Origin: Halosolutus gelatinilyticus
Lineage (GTDB): Archaea; Halobacteriota; Halobacteria; Halobacteriales; Natrialbaceae
NCBI RefSeq assembly: GCF_023028105.1
Contig: NZ_CP095491.1
Span: forward strand, 2,418,001 to 2,482,000
Direction of reading: 5' to 3'
DNA length: 64,000 nucleotides
Shown piece by piece: positions 33,131 to 42,325 of this stretch. Under the pieces are notes generated by a model. It had not been told where the DNA came from, did no database searches, and was given only the letters and a program-made list of their open reading frames with translations. The position numbers and the translations under genes were made by a program. Positions within the stretch are counted from its first letter, which is position 1. Every line of letters begins with the position of its first letter.

Positions 33131-34357
33131 CTACTCGACGATCGCCGCGAGCGTCTCTTCGAGCGCCGCGGCCGCGGCCTCGACGTCCGCGACGCGGACG
33201 TACTCCCGGGGGGCGTGGGCGACGGCGCCCTCGTCGTCGGCCAGCACGCCGGGGCCGAAGACGACCGTCGGCGCGTCCGCCGCGAAGTAGGAGGCCTCCG
33301 TCGCCGCGGTGAACGGACGGACGTCGCTCTCCGCGGCCTCGGCGAGCAGACTCACGACCGGCGCGTCGGGATCGGTGTCCCAGGCCTCGAGAAACGGCGT
33401 CGGCCGATCGGTAAAGCTGAACTCGACGCCGACGTCCTCGGGAACGGTCGTCCGCAGGTGCTCTGTCAGCGCCTCGCGGAACGCCTCGCCCGTCTCCGGA
33501 GGGACGCTACGCCGATCGATCGTCAGCCTGCAGTCGGCCGGCACCTGGTTGGTCGACTCCCCGCCTTCGACGACGGTCGGCGTGAGCGTCGCAGCGCCGA
33601 GTTGCGGGTGTGTCGGCGGCGCATCGGCGCGCTCGTCGAAGGTTCGGGTCGCCTTCAGCGCGGGCTCGAGCGCCGCGATCACGTTCGTTCCCGACTGCGG
33701 CTCGGCGGCGTGGGCGTTCGCGCCGGTGAGGCGAACCGTCCCCTGAAATCGCCCCTTCGCCGCCGTGCAGACGTCGAGACCGGTCGGTTCGCCGACGATC
33801 ACAGCGTCCGCGCCCGCGGCGATCGATTCGTCGCCGGAGACGAGCGCGTACGCGCCGGTCGAGAGCACTTCCTCGTCGGGAGTGATGGCGAGCGTCACTC
33901 GTCCCCGGGACGGATCGATCGCGAAGAAGGCCGCGAGCATCGCCGCGAGCGGCCCCTTCGCGTCGCAGGAGCCGCGTCCGCGGATGACGTCCGCGGCGAT
34001 TTCGTCGCCGTCACCCGTCTCGCCGTCAGGCCCGCCGCCGTCGCGCTCGAACGGGACGTGCGGCGAGACAGTGTCGATGTGGGTATTCAAAACGACGTGC
34101 GCGTCGGCGTTCGCCGGTCCGCGGCGCGCGATCACGTTCCCGTCGTCGTCGACCCGCGGCGCGACGCCCTGCGCTTCGAGCGTCTGGCAGAGGAACTCGC
34201 GCATCGGCCCCACGCCATCGTTCGAGGGGTGCCGGACGGCCGTCTCGAGGAAGGCGATCGGATCGAACGGCCGATCGGCCGCGCGCTCGCTCGCGTACTC
34301 GTCCGTCTCGGCGTCAGAACCAGTACCGGCGTCGGCGGTGGAATCGCGTCCCGTCAC
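33131..34357 (-). CDS. dapE: M20 family peptidase, likely N-succinyl-diaminopimelate desuccinylase DapE
   Basis: 408 aa. M20 motifs: VVLNTHIDTVSP, GRGSCDAKGPLAAML, EEVLSTGAYALVSGDE, VGEPTGLDVCTAAKGRF and, at the end, YFAADAPTVVFGPGVLADDEGAVAHAPREYV. In sequence alone it could be an ArgE/DapE/LysK type. Its place as the last gene of dapABD-lysA-dapF, 10 bases behind dapF, makes DapE the best reading. The N-terminus has an acidic extension of about 30 residues. It would hydrolyse N-succinyl-LL-DAP. Confidence 0.8.
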   Translation of the reverse strand: MTGRDSTADAGTGSDAETDEYASERAADRPFDPIAFLETAVRHPSNDGVGPMREFLCQTLEAQGVAPRVDDDGNVIARRGPANADAHVVLNTHIDTVSPHVPFERDGGGPDGETGDGDEIAADVIRGRGSCDAKGPLAAMLAAFFAIDPSRGRVTLAITPDEEVLSTGAYALVSGDESIAAGADAVIVGEPTGLDVCTAAKGRFQGTVRLTGANAHAAEPQSGTNVIAALEPALKATRTFDERADAPPTHPQLGAATLTPTVVEGGESTNQVPADCRLTIDRRSVPPETGEAFREALTEHLRTTVPEDVGVEFSFTDRPTPFLEAWDTDPDAPVVSLLAEAAESDVRPFTAATEASYFAADAPTVVFGPGVLADDEGAVAHAPREYVRVADVEAAAAALEETLAAIVE

Positions 34358-34367
34358 TGTTCTCGAG

Positions 34368-35201
34368 TCACGTTCTGGTCGGCGATTCGATCGTCATCTC
34401 GCCGTCGAACTCGTGTTCGACGGGGCCGGCGAGCGTCGCGTGGCCGCGTTCGTTGAAGCTCACCCGCAGGGTGCCGCCCGGCGGCCGGACGCGGACGGGG
34501 TCCGCGTCGGTGAGCCCGAGTCGCCGCGCGACGACGGCGATCGCGACCGCGCCGGTGCCACAGGAGTCCGTCTCGCCCTCCACGCCGCGCTCGTAGGTGC
34601 GCTGGAAGAAGCCGCCGTCGCCGTCCGGGCTGGCCACCGTGACGTTCGTCCCGCGGGGAAAGACGTCCGCGTGGCGCACCGGCGGTGCGGCCGCCCCGAG
34701 GTCGACCTCGTCGACGTCGTCGACGAACGCGACGGCGTGGGGGACGCCGGTGTTGACCATCGTTACCTCGAGGCCCTCGATCTCGGTCTCGAAGACCTGC
34801 TCGTCGGCCTCGACGGGGACCTTCTCGGGGTCGAACGTCGGCGACCCCATCTCGATGACGATGTCGTCCGCGTCCGACCGATCGGCCCGCAGGGTCCCCG
34901 CCTGAGTGTCGATCATCACGCTGTCGGAGCCCGTCCGCTCCATCGCCCACTCGGCGGCACACCGGGCGCCGTTGCCGCACATCGGCGCCGTGGCGCCGTC
35001 CGGCTGGACCAGCGTCATCACGACGCGCGGCGGGGTGAACCCCTCCTCGAGCGCGAGAAAGAGGACGCCGTCGGCACCGACGCCGTCGTCTCGATCGCAC
35101 TCGCGTTCCGCGAGCGCGCCCCTGTCGGGGACGGCTTCGTCCGCGTGGATGATTACGAAGTCGTTGCCGGTGCCGTGGTACTTCTGGAATGGGACGGTCA
35201 T
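34368..35201 (-). CDS. dapF: Diaminopimelate epimerase DapF
   Basis: 277 aa. The two catalytic cysteines lie in MCGNGARC and SCGTGAVAIA, the paired active-site motifs of this PLP-independent epimerase (LL-DAP to meso-DAP). The N-terminal VPFQKYHGTGNDFVIIHAD is characteristic. Only 4 bases separate it from lysA upstream, so translation is likely coupled. Confidence 0.93.
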   Translation of the reverse strand: MTVPFQKYHGTGNDFVIIHADEAVPDRGALAERECDRDDGVGADGVLFLALEEGFTPPRVVMTLVQPDGATAPMCGNGARCAAEWAMERTGSDSVMIDTQAGTLRADRSDADDIVIEMGSPTFDPEKVPVEADEQVFETEIEGLEVTMVNTGVPHAVAFVDDVDEVDLGAAAPPVRHADVFPRGTNVTVASPDGDGGFFQRTYERGVEGETDSCGTGAVAIAVVARRLGLTDADPVRVRPPGGTLRVSFNERGHATLAGPVEHEFDGEMTIESPTRT

Positions 35202-35205
35202 CGTG

Positions 35206-36609
35206 CTATCGTTCCTCGTGGTCGTTATCGCTCTCTCGGTTCGTTCGCGCGGTCGCGTCTCCCGCGCCGTGCGCGTCGGGCTCCAGGCGGGTCACGTCGT
35301 CGAACGTCTCCCGACGCCGGGAGAGTCGCGCCGCGTCGCCGTCGAGGACGATCGAGGCGGGCCGGGGACGCGAGTTGTACTGGGTGGCCATCTCGTAGCC
35401 GTACGCGCCGGCGTTGCCGATCGCGAGGACGTCCCCGCGCTCGCTCTTGGGCAGTTCGCGGTCCGCACAGAAGACGTCGCTGCTCTCGCAGATCGGGCCG
35501 CTGATCGTCTGCGGGGTCGTTCCGCGTGCCGGCGCCGCCGCGGACTCGGCCGGTGCGGTGTCCGCCGTCAGATTTCGGATCGGGTGGTAGGAGCCGTACA
35601 TCGCGGGTCGAATCAGCGTCGTCATCCCTGCGTCGACGCCGACGGCGGTCGTCTCCCGGGCGTCCTTGACGGTGTTGACTTCGGTCAGCAGGACGCCGGC
35701 GTCGGCGACGAGATACCGGCCCGGCTCGATCGTCAGCGCCGCGTCGATCCCGCCGATCGCCTCGCGTGTCGCCTCGGCGACGGCCTCCAGATCGAGCGGC
35801 TCCTCGTCCTCGTGGTAGGGGACGCCGAAGCCGCCGCCGACGTCGACGAACTCGAGGCCGTCGCCGTCGAGTTCCCGGTTCACGTCTCTCGCCAGGTCAC
35901 CCATCCGCGAGACGAACTTCCGGTGGGCCTCCAACTGGTCGCTCGAGACGCCGGAGCCGACGTGGGCGTGGATTCCGACCACGTCGATACCACGACCGGC
36001 GGCGTCCGAGAGGACCTCGACGGCGCGCTCGATCGGCACGCCGAACTTCGGTTCGGCGCCCGTCTCTACTTTCTCGTGGTGGCCGGCGCCGATGCCGGTG
36101 TTGACCCGAAGACAGAGCCGGCCGTCGTAGCCGCGATCGGCGAGGCGATCGATCGTGTCCTCGGCCCCGGCGGTGATCGTCAGGTCGGGGTGGTCCGCCC
36201 AGGCGTCGACGATCCAGTCGAGGTCGCGAGCGGGCGGGTTGACCGCGGTGTAGTGGACGTCGGCGCCCGGCGCGCCGGCCTCGAGCGATCGCTTGACCTC
36301 GCCGGCAGAGGCGCACTCCAGCCCGGCGCCGGCCTCGTGGACCGCCGCGAGGACGCCCCGAACCGCGTTCGCCTTCACCGCGTACATGATCTCGGCGTCG
36401 GGAAACGCCACCTCGACGCGCCGGTGGTTCTCCCGGACGCGATCGAGGTCGAGGACGTACAGCGGCGAGCCGTAGTCGTCGACGAGCGCCTGCAGCCGAT
36501 CGGCGTCCCAATCGTCGAGCCGCCGGACTGCGGGATTCTCGCCGCCACCGTCGCTGCCGTCACCGTCGGAACGTACGTTCGATCTCTCGCCGTCCGCGGA
36601 CTCACTCAC
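35206..36609 (-). CDS. lysA: Diaminopimelate decarboxylase LysA
   Basis: 467 aa. PLP-dependent decarboxylation of meso-DAP gives lysine. The PLP lysine is in IMYAVKANAVRGVLAAV, the phosphate/ornithine-decarboxylase-type motif follows as LRVNTGIGAGHHEKVETGAEPKFGV, and VDVGGGFGVPY and CESSDVF occur later. An acidic N-terminal extension of about 25 residues is haloarchaeal. The ATG overlaps the dapD stop by 4 bases (ATGA). Confidence 0.93.
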   Translation of the reverse strand: MSESADGERSNVRSDGDGSDGGGENPAVRRLDDWDADRLQALVDDYGSPLYVLDLDRVRENHRRVEVAFPDAEIMYAVKANAVRGVLAAVHEAGAGLECASAGEVKRSLEAGAPGADVHYTAVNPPARDLDWIVDAWADHPDLTITAGAEDTIDRLADRGYDGRLCLRVNTGIGAGHHEKVETGAEPKFGVPIERAVEVLSDAAGRGIDVVGIHAHVGSGVSSDQLEAHRKFVSRMGDLARDVNRELDGDGLEFVDVGGGFGVPYHEDEEPLDLEAVAEATREAIGGIDAALTIEPGRYLVADAGVLLTEVNTVKDARETTAVGVDAGMTTLIRPAMYGSYHPIRNLTADTAPAESAAAPARGTTPQTISGPICESSDVFCADRELPKSERGDVLAIGNAGAYGYEMATQYNSRPRPASIVLDGDAARLSRRRETFDDVTRLEPDAHGAGDATARTNRESDNDHEER

Positions 36610-37442
36610 TCTCTCAGCACCTCCTCGCGTTCCGTCGCTTCGAGCGTCTCCGTTTCGAGGTCGGTCGCGACGACGGCAGGCTTGTACGCGCCACCGTCGA
36701 AGAGGTCGTGGCCGCTGATCGAGGACTCGACGAAGCGGGTAAACGCGCGCCGATCGGCCGGAAGCTCACCGTACAGTACTTCATCCTCGACGAGGTCGTA
36801 AACGGGGATTCGCGGCGTCAGCAGGGTGTTCTCGCCGACGACGCTGTTCTCCCCGACGACGAAGCCGCTGGTGACGCGGCAGCCGGCGCCGAGCGAGACG
36901 TCGTCTTCGACGATGACCGGCGCGTTTTCGACGGGTTCGAGGACGCCGCCGATCAGCGTGTTCGCCCCCAGCTTGACGTTTTCGCCGATCTGGGCGCAGG
37001 AGCCGACCGTGTCACAGGAGTCGACGAGCGTGCCGTCGCCGACGTAGGCGCCGATGTTGACGAACGCTGGGCTCATCAGGATGCAGTTCGAGCCGACGTG
37101 CGCGCCCTGGCGGACGACCGTACCGTCCGGCGTGTTGCGGCTGCTCCGATCGCCGTAGCCGCTCGTATCCGCCAGCGGGAGGACGTCGTTGTAGGTGACG
37201 CCACCGTGTTCGTACTGACCGATCGATCGGAGGCCGAAGTTGAGCAGGATGCCCTGCTTGACCCACTCGTTGGCCTCCCACGCGTCAGTGCGCTTCTCGG
37301 CGGCGCGGATCTCGCCGGCCTCGAGCGCGTCGAGGAACGCCTCGAGCGTCGCGTACTCGTCCTCGCCGGCCGAGTCAGCGCCGACTTCGCCGTCGTTATA
37401 CTGTGTCCACAGTTGTTCGATTTCGTCCTGTAGTGCACTCAT
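36606..37442 (-). CDS. dapD: Tetrahydrodipicolinate N-succinyltransferase DapD
   Basis: 278 aa. A left-handed beta-helix built from hexapeptide repeats (about 110-230, for example SAFVNIGAYVGDGTLVDSCDTVGSCAQIGENVKLGANTL) is flanked by helical ends. It transfers succinyl from succinyl-CoA to tetrahydrodipicolinate, the branch that defines the succinylase DAP route. Overlaps dapB (37439) by 4 bases. Confidence 0.9.
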   Translation of the reverse strand: MSALQDEIEQLWTQYNDGEVGADSAGEDEYATLEAFLDALEAGEIRAAEKRTDAWEANEWVKQGILLNFGLRSIGQYEHGGVTYNDVLPLADTSGYGDRSSRNTPDGTVVRQGAHVGSNCILMSPAFVNIGAYVGDGTLVDSCDTVGSCAQIGENVKLGANTLIGGVLEPVENAPVIVEDDVSLGAGCRVTSGFVVGENSVVGENTLLTPRIPVYDLVEDEVLYGELPADRRAFTRFVESSISGHDLFDGGAYKPAVVATDLETETLEATEREEVLRE

Positions 37443-38206
37443 TCGCTGATCACGTCCGAAAACTCGTAACGCCTCGCCTTCCGTCCTGCGATCCAGACCG
37501 CCGCGTCGACCGCGCCGGCGGCGAAGACGCCCCGGTCCTCGGCGCGGTGGGTGAGCCGGACCTCCTCGTGATTGCCCGCGAGGACGATCTCGTGTTCGCC
37601 CGTAACGTTCCCGGCGCGGAGCGCGTGGACGCCGATCTCGGCACCGTCGCGCGGATCGTCACCCTCGCGGCCGTGGGTTCGGCCGCTGAAGTCGCCGTTG
37701 GCTTCGATCTCCTCAAGCAGCCGATTCGCGGTGCCGCTCGGCGCGTCGCGCTTCGCATTGTGGTGCGTTTCGACGAGTTCCACGTCGTAGCCCGGTAGGC
37801 TCCGCACCGCTTCGCCGACGACGTTCAACAGGGCCTGCACCCCGCGGGCGAAGTTCGGCGCGCGGAGGACGGGGATCTCGTCGCCCGCGGCGTCGATCGC
37901 CCCGCGTTGGTCCTCGTCGAACCCGGTCGTCCCCGTGACGAACGCGACGCCCGCGTCGGCGCACGATAGAGCGTAGTCGACGGCGGAGTCGGGGCCGGTG
38001 AAGTCGACGACGACCGTCGGTTCCCGATCGACCAGCAGCGAGTCGAACTCGGATGCCGGCTCGACGGCTACGCCGTCGACGGTCTCGTCGCCCGGATCGC
38101 GGTTGACGGCGAAGACGACCTCGCAGTCCTCGTGATCGGCCGCCGCGGCGATCACTTCCCGTCCCATCCGGCCCGTCGCGCCGGTGACGCCGAGCCGGAC
38201 CGTCAT
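37439..38206 (-). CDS. dapB: Dihydrodipicolinate reductase DapB
   Basis: 255 aa from the ATG at 38206 (MTVRLGVTGATGRMG). The Rossmann GATGRMG loop, the VVVDFTGPDSAVDYAL strand and the substrate motif ETHHNAKRDAPSGTA are all present. It reduces dihydrodipicolinate with NAD(P)H. Overlaps dapA by 4 bases. Confidence 0.93.
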   Translation of the reverse strand: MTVRLGVTGATGRMGREVIAAAADHEDCEVVFAVNRDPGDETVDGVAVEPASEFDSLLVDREPTVVVDFTGPDSAVDYALSCADAGVAFVTGTTGFDEDQRGAIDAAGDEIPVLRAPNFARGVQALLNVVGEAVRSLPGYDVELVETHHNAKRDAPSGTANRLLEEIEANGDFSGRTHGREGDDPRDGAEIGVHALRAGNVTGEHEIVLAGNHEEVRLTHRAEDRGVFAAGAVDAAVWIAGRKARRYEFSDVISE

Positions 38207-39132
38207 CGATCGCCTCCCGCGTCGGCGCTCGCGACGGTCACGGACTCGTCTTCGAGGTCCGCGAGGACGCGTTCGAGGCCCTCCCGGTACTCGTCGGCGA
38301 GGCGGGTGAGCGGCGGGCGCAGGCGGGCGGGGCCGTAGCCGCGTATCTGCATGGCTTCCTTGACCGGGATGGGGTTGGTCTCGACGAACAGTTCCCTGAA
38401 CAGGGGGCCGAGTTCGTGGTGGAGTTCGCGGGCCTGCTCGTAGTGGCCGTCGAGCGCCGCGCCGACCATCGCGCACGTGCGCTCGGGTTCGACGTTCGCG
38501 GCGACGCTGATCGTCCCCGTGCCGCCGACCGAGACGATCGGCAGGGTGAGCGCGTCGTCGCCCGACAGGACCGCAAAGTCCTTGTCGAGCGTTCGCTCGG
38601 TGATCTCGCCGATCTGACCGAGGTCGCCGCTCGCGGCCTTGAAACCGACGATGTTCTCGTGACTCGCGAGTTCGATCGCGGTGTCGGGTTCGATGTTGCG
38701 GCCCGTCCGGGAGGGGACGTTGTAAACGATCTGGGGCAGGTGGACGGCGTCGGCGATCGTCCGGTAGTGCTCGATCAGGCCGCGCTGTTCGGGCTTGTTG
38801 TAGTACGGCGAGATCAACAGGAGACCGTCGGCGCCGGCGTCGGCGGCGCGCTCGGACAGCTCCAGCGCCTCGCGGGTGTTGTTCGAACCGGTGCCCGCGA
38901 TGACGGGCACGTCGTCGACGGCCTCGATGACGGCCTCGACGACCTGGACGTGTTCGTCGTGGGTCAGCGTGGCCGATTCCCCGGTGGAGCCGACGGGAAC
39001 GAGTCCGTCGACGCCCGCGGTTTCGAGCCGTTGGGCGTCGGTTTGCAGCGTTTCGAAGTCGATCCGTTCGTCCTCGTCGAAGGGCGTGCACATCGCCGGA
39101 AAGACGCCCGAAAGGTCGATATCTGAACTCAT
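38203..39132 (-). CDS. dapA: Dihydrodipicolinate synthase DapA
   Basis: 309 aa from the ATG at 39132 (MSSDIDLSG). It condenses pyruvate with aspartate semialdehyde. The Schiff-base Lys lies in NIVGFKAASGDL, with PVGSTGESATLTHDEH and VYNVPSRTGRNI around the active site. First gene of a six-gene operon (dapA-dapB-dapD-lysA-dapF-dapE). A longer frame upstream (to 39255) is out of family. Confidence 0.93.
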   Translation of the reverse strand: MSSDIDLSGVFPAMCTPFDEDERIDFETLQTDAQRLETAGVDGLVPVGSTGESATLTHDEHVQVVEAVIEAVDDVPVIAGTGSNNTREALELSERAADAGADGLLLISPYYNKPEQRGLIEHYRTIADAVHLPQIVYNVPSRTGRNIEPDTAIELASHENIVGFKAASGDLGQIGEITERTLDKDFAVLSGDDALTLPIVSVGGTGTISVAANVEPERTCAMVGAALDGHYEQARELHHELGPLFRELFVETNPIPVKEAMQIRGYGPARLRPPLTRLADEYREGLERVLADLEDESVTVASADAGGDR

Positions 39133-39453
39133 GCGTGTCGAATCCTCGTGATCGGTTGGATGTGTATGGGTCAGCGGTCGGGTAGTAGTTATTGATCGAT
39201 CGCGCGTATCCGGGCCGCGCCCGGGACGGGGGTGCCACTCCCGCCGCGAGCGCATTCACGCGCGTTTGCGTTTCGAAAAGCGAAGGGCGGCGCCGCTCAC
39301 GGCGGGGTCGATCGTCGGGTGAGCGACGCGGCGCATACTCGACAGACGGAAACGAACCGACTTAGTGGTTGTGTCTTCGGTCAACGACCGGCGTGATGCC
39401 ATCCGACATACAGTTTCGCGTAATTTATCCCATTTCGTTACTTACCGTCTCGT
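39133..39453. other. Divergent promoter region of the dap operon and htpX
   Basis: No gene seen in this region of about 320 bases. On the minus strand a CAATAACTACTACCC stretch (about 39183-39196) may hold the dapA promoter. On the plus strand TAATTTATCCC (about 39421-39431) is a good TATA, about 25 bases upstream of the htpX start at 39454, which suits a leaderless or near-leaderless mRNA. Confidence 0.4.
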
Positions 39454-40278
39454 ATGACTGACTTCGGACTGAAAGTGCGGATGGCGATCGTCGGATCGAT
39501 CCTGTTCGCGTTCTACATGCTCGTCGGCGCGTTCGGGCTGGCGGTGTTGGGTCCCGGAGCGTGGCCGCTGGTTCTGCTCGGCCTGCTCGTCCTCCCCGTG
39601 ATCCAGTACAAGATCGGGGTCTGGTCCGCGACCAGGCGGGCCGAACCGATGCCCGAGGAGGGTCAGTACGCCGCCATCCACCGGATGACCGAGTCCCTGA
39701 GCCGGGACATGGGCATCGAGAAGCCGAAGCTCCTGGTCATGGACATGGGCGTTCCGAACGCCTTCGCGACCGGCCGGAAGGGCAACGGCGTCGTCGTGGT
39801 GTCGACGGAACTCATCCGCCACCTCCAGCGGGACGAACTGGAAGGGGTCGTCGCGCACGAACTCGCCCACATCAAGAACCGCGACGTCCTCGCGATGGTC
39901 GTCGGCAGTTCGATTGCGATGATGGTCGGCTGGGTCGCGTACATGGTGTACATCATGAGCAACGAGCGCGGCTTCGGCAGCATCATCGTCGGCATGGTCC
40001 TCTCGAACCTCGCGCAGATGCTCGTGATGGTGTTCGTGCTCGCCATCTCGCGGTACCGCGAGTACGTCGCCGACGACGACGCACGCCAGGCCATCGGCAG
40101 CGGCGACCCGCTCGCGCGCGCCCTCGAAAAGATCTCCAGGGGCGCCGAAGGGCGCGAGTCCGTCGTCGACGATAGCGTGAGCGCCCTTTGCATCTTCAAC
40201 TCGAACAAGAGTGTCCTGGCGCAGTTGTTCGCGACTCACCCGCCGACCGAAAAGCGAATCCAGAAGCTCCGGGGCTGA
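39454..40278 (+). CDS. htpX: M48 family membrane metalloprotease HtpX
   Basis: 274 aa. Two N-terminal transmembrane helices (about 10-33 and 36-53) precede the zinc motif HELAH at 135-139 (GVVAHELAHIKNRD) and a further ligand Glu203 (SRYREYVADDDA). Two more helices (about 144-170 and 176-199) follow the zinc motif. HtpX degrades misfolded membrane proteins. The C-terminal HPPTEKRIQKL ending is typical of the family. TATA box close to the start. Confidence 0.9.
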   Translation: MTDFGLKVRMAIVGSILFAFYMLVGAFGLAVLGPGAWPLVLLGLLVLPVIQYKIGVWSATRRAEPMPEEGQYAAIHRMTESLSRDMGIEKPKLLVMDMGVPNAFATGRKGNGVVVVSTELIRHLQRDELEGVVAHELAHIKNRDVLAMVVGSSIAMMVGWVAYMVYIMSNERGFGSIIVGMVLSNLAQMLVMVFVLAISRYREYVADDDARQAIGSGDPLARALEKISRGAEGRESVVDDSVSALCIFNSNKSVLAQLFATHPPTEKRIQKLRG

Positions 40279-40369
40279 CCGGCGACGGCCGCCCGGGCGA
40301 CGATCGGTTCCGCGACTCGACTGTCGACGAGGATCCCCGCGGTCACGGTCGATCGGCGGACCGGCGCGA

Positions 40370-40376
40370 TTTTTTA
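40370..40376 (+). promoter_or_regulatory. TATA box of the NYN-domain gene
   Basis: TTTTTTA lies 25 bases upstream of the GTG start codon at 40401, so transcription would begin at or next to the start codon. The mRNA is probably leaderless. Confidence 0.5.
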
Positions 40377-40400
40377 CGGTCGACTCCAACACCCTAGCAC

Positions 40401-40898
40401 GTGACCGAGATTCACCCAGGCCAGCGCGTCGCCGTGCTCGTCGACGCCCAAAACCTCTACCATACGGCACAGAGCCTTCACAGCCGCAACATCGACTACT
40501 CCGCGCTGCTCGAGAAGGCCGTCCAGGACCGCCAGCTCACGCGTGCGATCGCCTACGTCATCCGGGCGGACGCGCCGGAAGAGGAGAGCTTCTTCGACGC
40601 GCTCGTCGACATCGGCTTCGAGACGAAGATCAAGGACATCAAGACGTTCGCCGACGGCTCGAAGAAGGCCGACTGGGACGTCGGCATGAGCCTCGACGCG
40701 GTGACGCTCGCCAACCACGTCGATACGATCGTCCTCTGTACCGGCGACGGCGACTTCTCGCGGCTCTGCTCGCACCTTCGCCACGAGGGCGTCCGCATCG
40801 AAGTGATGGCGTTCAAATCCTCCACCGCGGAGGAACTGATCGCGGAGGCCGAGTCGTTCCTCGATCTCGGCGAGCGTCCCGAAACGTTCCTGCTCTGA
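40401..40898 (+). CDS. NYN-domain (LabA-like) RNase-type protein
   Basis: 165 aa from the GTG at 40401. The N-terminal VAVLVDAQNLYHTA, the middle DWDVGMSLDAVTLANHVDTIVLCTGDGDFSRL and SLCSHLRHEGVRIEVMAFKSSTAEELI form the PIN-like NYN fold with acidic residues at the metal site. Such proteins are thought to act on RNA or to take part in RNA quality control. No neighbours clarify the target. TATA box TTTTTTA precedes. Confidence 0.85.
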   Translation: MTEIHPGQRVAVLVDAQNLYHTAQSLHSRNIDYSALLEKAVQDRQLTRAIAYVIRADAPEEESFFDALVDIGFETKIKDIKTFADGSKKADWDVGMSLDAVTLANHVDTIVLCTGDGDFSRLCSHLRHEGVRIEVMAFKSSTAEELIAEAESFLDLGERPETFLL

Positions 40899-40930
40899 GC
40901 GCGCCGCCCGCAGGCCGGCGCTCGATCCGC

Positions 40931-41104
40931 CTACTCGCGTTGATCGGTCGCGAAACAAACGACCAGCGCACCCGCGCCGATCAGCAACGTCGCCCCCGTC
41001 AGCGCGTAGACGAGCGCGTGCGACTCGAGGACGGACGGCCCGACGAACGTGAGCGTGCTTACGACCAGCAGGGCCACGCCGAGGGCGATCTGCGTGAGGT
41101 CCAT
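40931..41104 (-). CDS. Small two-helix membrane protein (57 aa)
   Basis: The minus-strand frame from the ATG at 41104 encodes two hydrophobic segments, TQIALGVALLVVSTLTFVGP and LVYALTGATLLIGAGALVVCF, joined by a short loop, with a polar end ATDQRE. AT-rich TATATATATCG (about 41130-41140) on the upstream side is a promoter candidate. A membrane microprotein of unknown function; conserved style, no family. Confidence 0.6.
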   Translation of the reverse strand: MDLTQIALGVALLVVSTLTFVGPSVLESHALVYALTGATLLIGAGALVVCFATDQRE

Positions 41105-41258
41105 CTCAGGGGCCGAATACTGCCTCGTGCTATATATATCGTTCGTGACGACAGTCAGTCTATATCGTACGTCGACACGTTCGATCGAACGCGGATCGAC
41201 CGATCGCGGTCGCGGCGAGGTCGAAGGGCTTTCGAGCGCCCGCGTCGAACGACGATCG

Positions 41259-41753
41259 ATGACGGATCCTGCCGACGGGAGCGCGGGGGTAGACCAGCTT
41301 CGGACGATCGCGGACTACCAGTTCGGCGCGGGTGCGGGCGAGGCACTGTTTCCGCGCGAGGAGTCGCTGACGGTCAAGCGGACGACTTCGGGGCGGCCCC
41401 AACAGGTCCACTGCGAGGACGGGCGACTCGTCTCCTTCGGCGTCGACGGCCGGTTTACCCTCGGGCTCGAGGGCGGTTTTCGACTGGACGCGGCCCTCGA
41501 CCTCCCGGCGTACCGCGTCGTCGTCGACGACGAGAGCGACCCCTTCGTCCGCGACGGCAAGAACGTCTTCGCGAAGTTCGTCGTCGACGCCGGCCCCGAG
41601 ATCCGCCCGGGCGACGAGGTACTCGTCACTCACGAGCGCGGTGAGTTGCTCGCCGTCGGCCGCGCGGAACTCGACGCTGACTCGATCGCGGACTTCAACA
41701 CCGGGATGGCGGTGAACGTGCGCGAGGGCGCGCCCGCGAAGGGCGATCGCTAA
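41259..41753 (+). CDS. PUA-domain protein
   Basis: 164 aa from the ATG at 41259 (MTDPADGSAG). The C-terminal part (about 75-150) carries the PUA pattern VVVDDESDPFVRDGKNVFAKFVVDAGPEIRPGDEVLVTHERGELLAVGRAEL. An N-terminal domain includes ADYQFGAGAGEALFP and TTSGRPQQVH. PUA domains bind RNA, so a role in tRNA or rRNA modification or in ribosome biogenesis is expected; archaeal relatives are mostly uncharacterised. Confidence 0.8.
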   Translation: MTDPADGSAGVDQLRTIADYQFGAGAGEALFPREESLTVKRTTSGRPQQVHCEDGRLVSFGVDGRFTLGLEGGFRLDAALDLPAYRVVVDDESDPFVRDGKNVFAKFVVDAGPEIRPGDEVLVTHERGELLAVGRAELDADSIADFNTGMAVNVREGAPAKGDR

Positions 41754-41929
41754 TCGCTGAAAGACCGTTTCAGTTACGGGAACCGATATACGGGCGTTGC
41801 GGGACCTTTTCGTGTGAACCGCTAATTAGTGCTCGCGTCCGTCGCGACCGGCACGTTTTCGTCGGCGCTGGCGCGAACTCGTTCGAAGGAACGACAAGGT
41901 AAAAGGTTGCGGGTGCCGACGTGTCGGGT

Positions 41930-42325
41930 ATGTTTGGAGGAGGCGGCGGACTCAATCCGCGCAAGATGGAACAGATGATGAAGCAGATGGGGATCGACGT
42001 CGACGAGATCGACGCCGAGGAGGTCATCATCCGGACCGAGGAGTACGACCTCGTCTTCAGCGACGCCGACGTCACGAAGATGGACGCCCGCGGCCAGGAG
42101 ACCTACCAGGTCATCGGCTCGCCCGAGAAGGTCGAATCCGGCGCGGCCGGTGCCGGCGGTGATGCCGGTGCGGACGCCGGCGCTGGCGCCGACGCGGGAT
42201 CGGAGATTCCGGACGACGACGTCGAACTCGTCGCCGCGCGGACCGGCGTCAGCGAGGACGAGGCCCGCGAGGCGCTCGAGGCGAACGACGGCGACCTCGC
42301 CGCCGCGGTCGAATCGCTCGAGTGA
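41930..42325 (+). CDS. nac: Nascent polypeptide-associated complex protein NAC
   Basis: 131 aa from the ATG at 41930 ([20 protein letters not shown]); a GTG at 41921 would add three residues. NAC domain (about 25-70, [33 protein letters not shown]), then a Gly/Ala/Asp-rich linker and a C-terminal UBA domain ([34 protein letters not shown]). It is a ribosome-associated chaperone. Its stop overlaps the downstream trmI start. Confidence 0.92.
   Translation: MFGGGGGLNPRKMEQMMKQMGIDVDEIDAEEVIIRTEEYDLVFSDADVTKMDARGQETYQVIGSPEKVESGAAGAGGDAGADAGAGADAGSEIPDDDVELVAARTGVSEDEAREALEANDGDLAAAVESLE

Noticed and set aside
33131-34357. ArgE or LysK identity for the M20 peptidase
   Set aside because: Motifs do not distinguish the types; the position as last gene of the dap operon makes DapE more likely.
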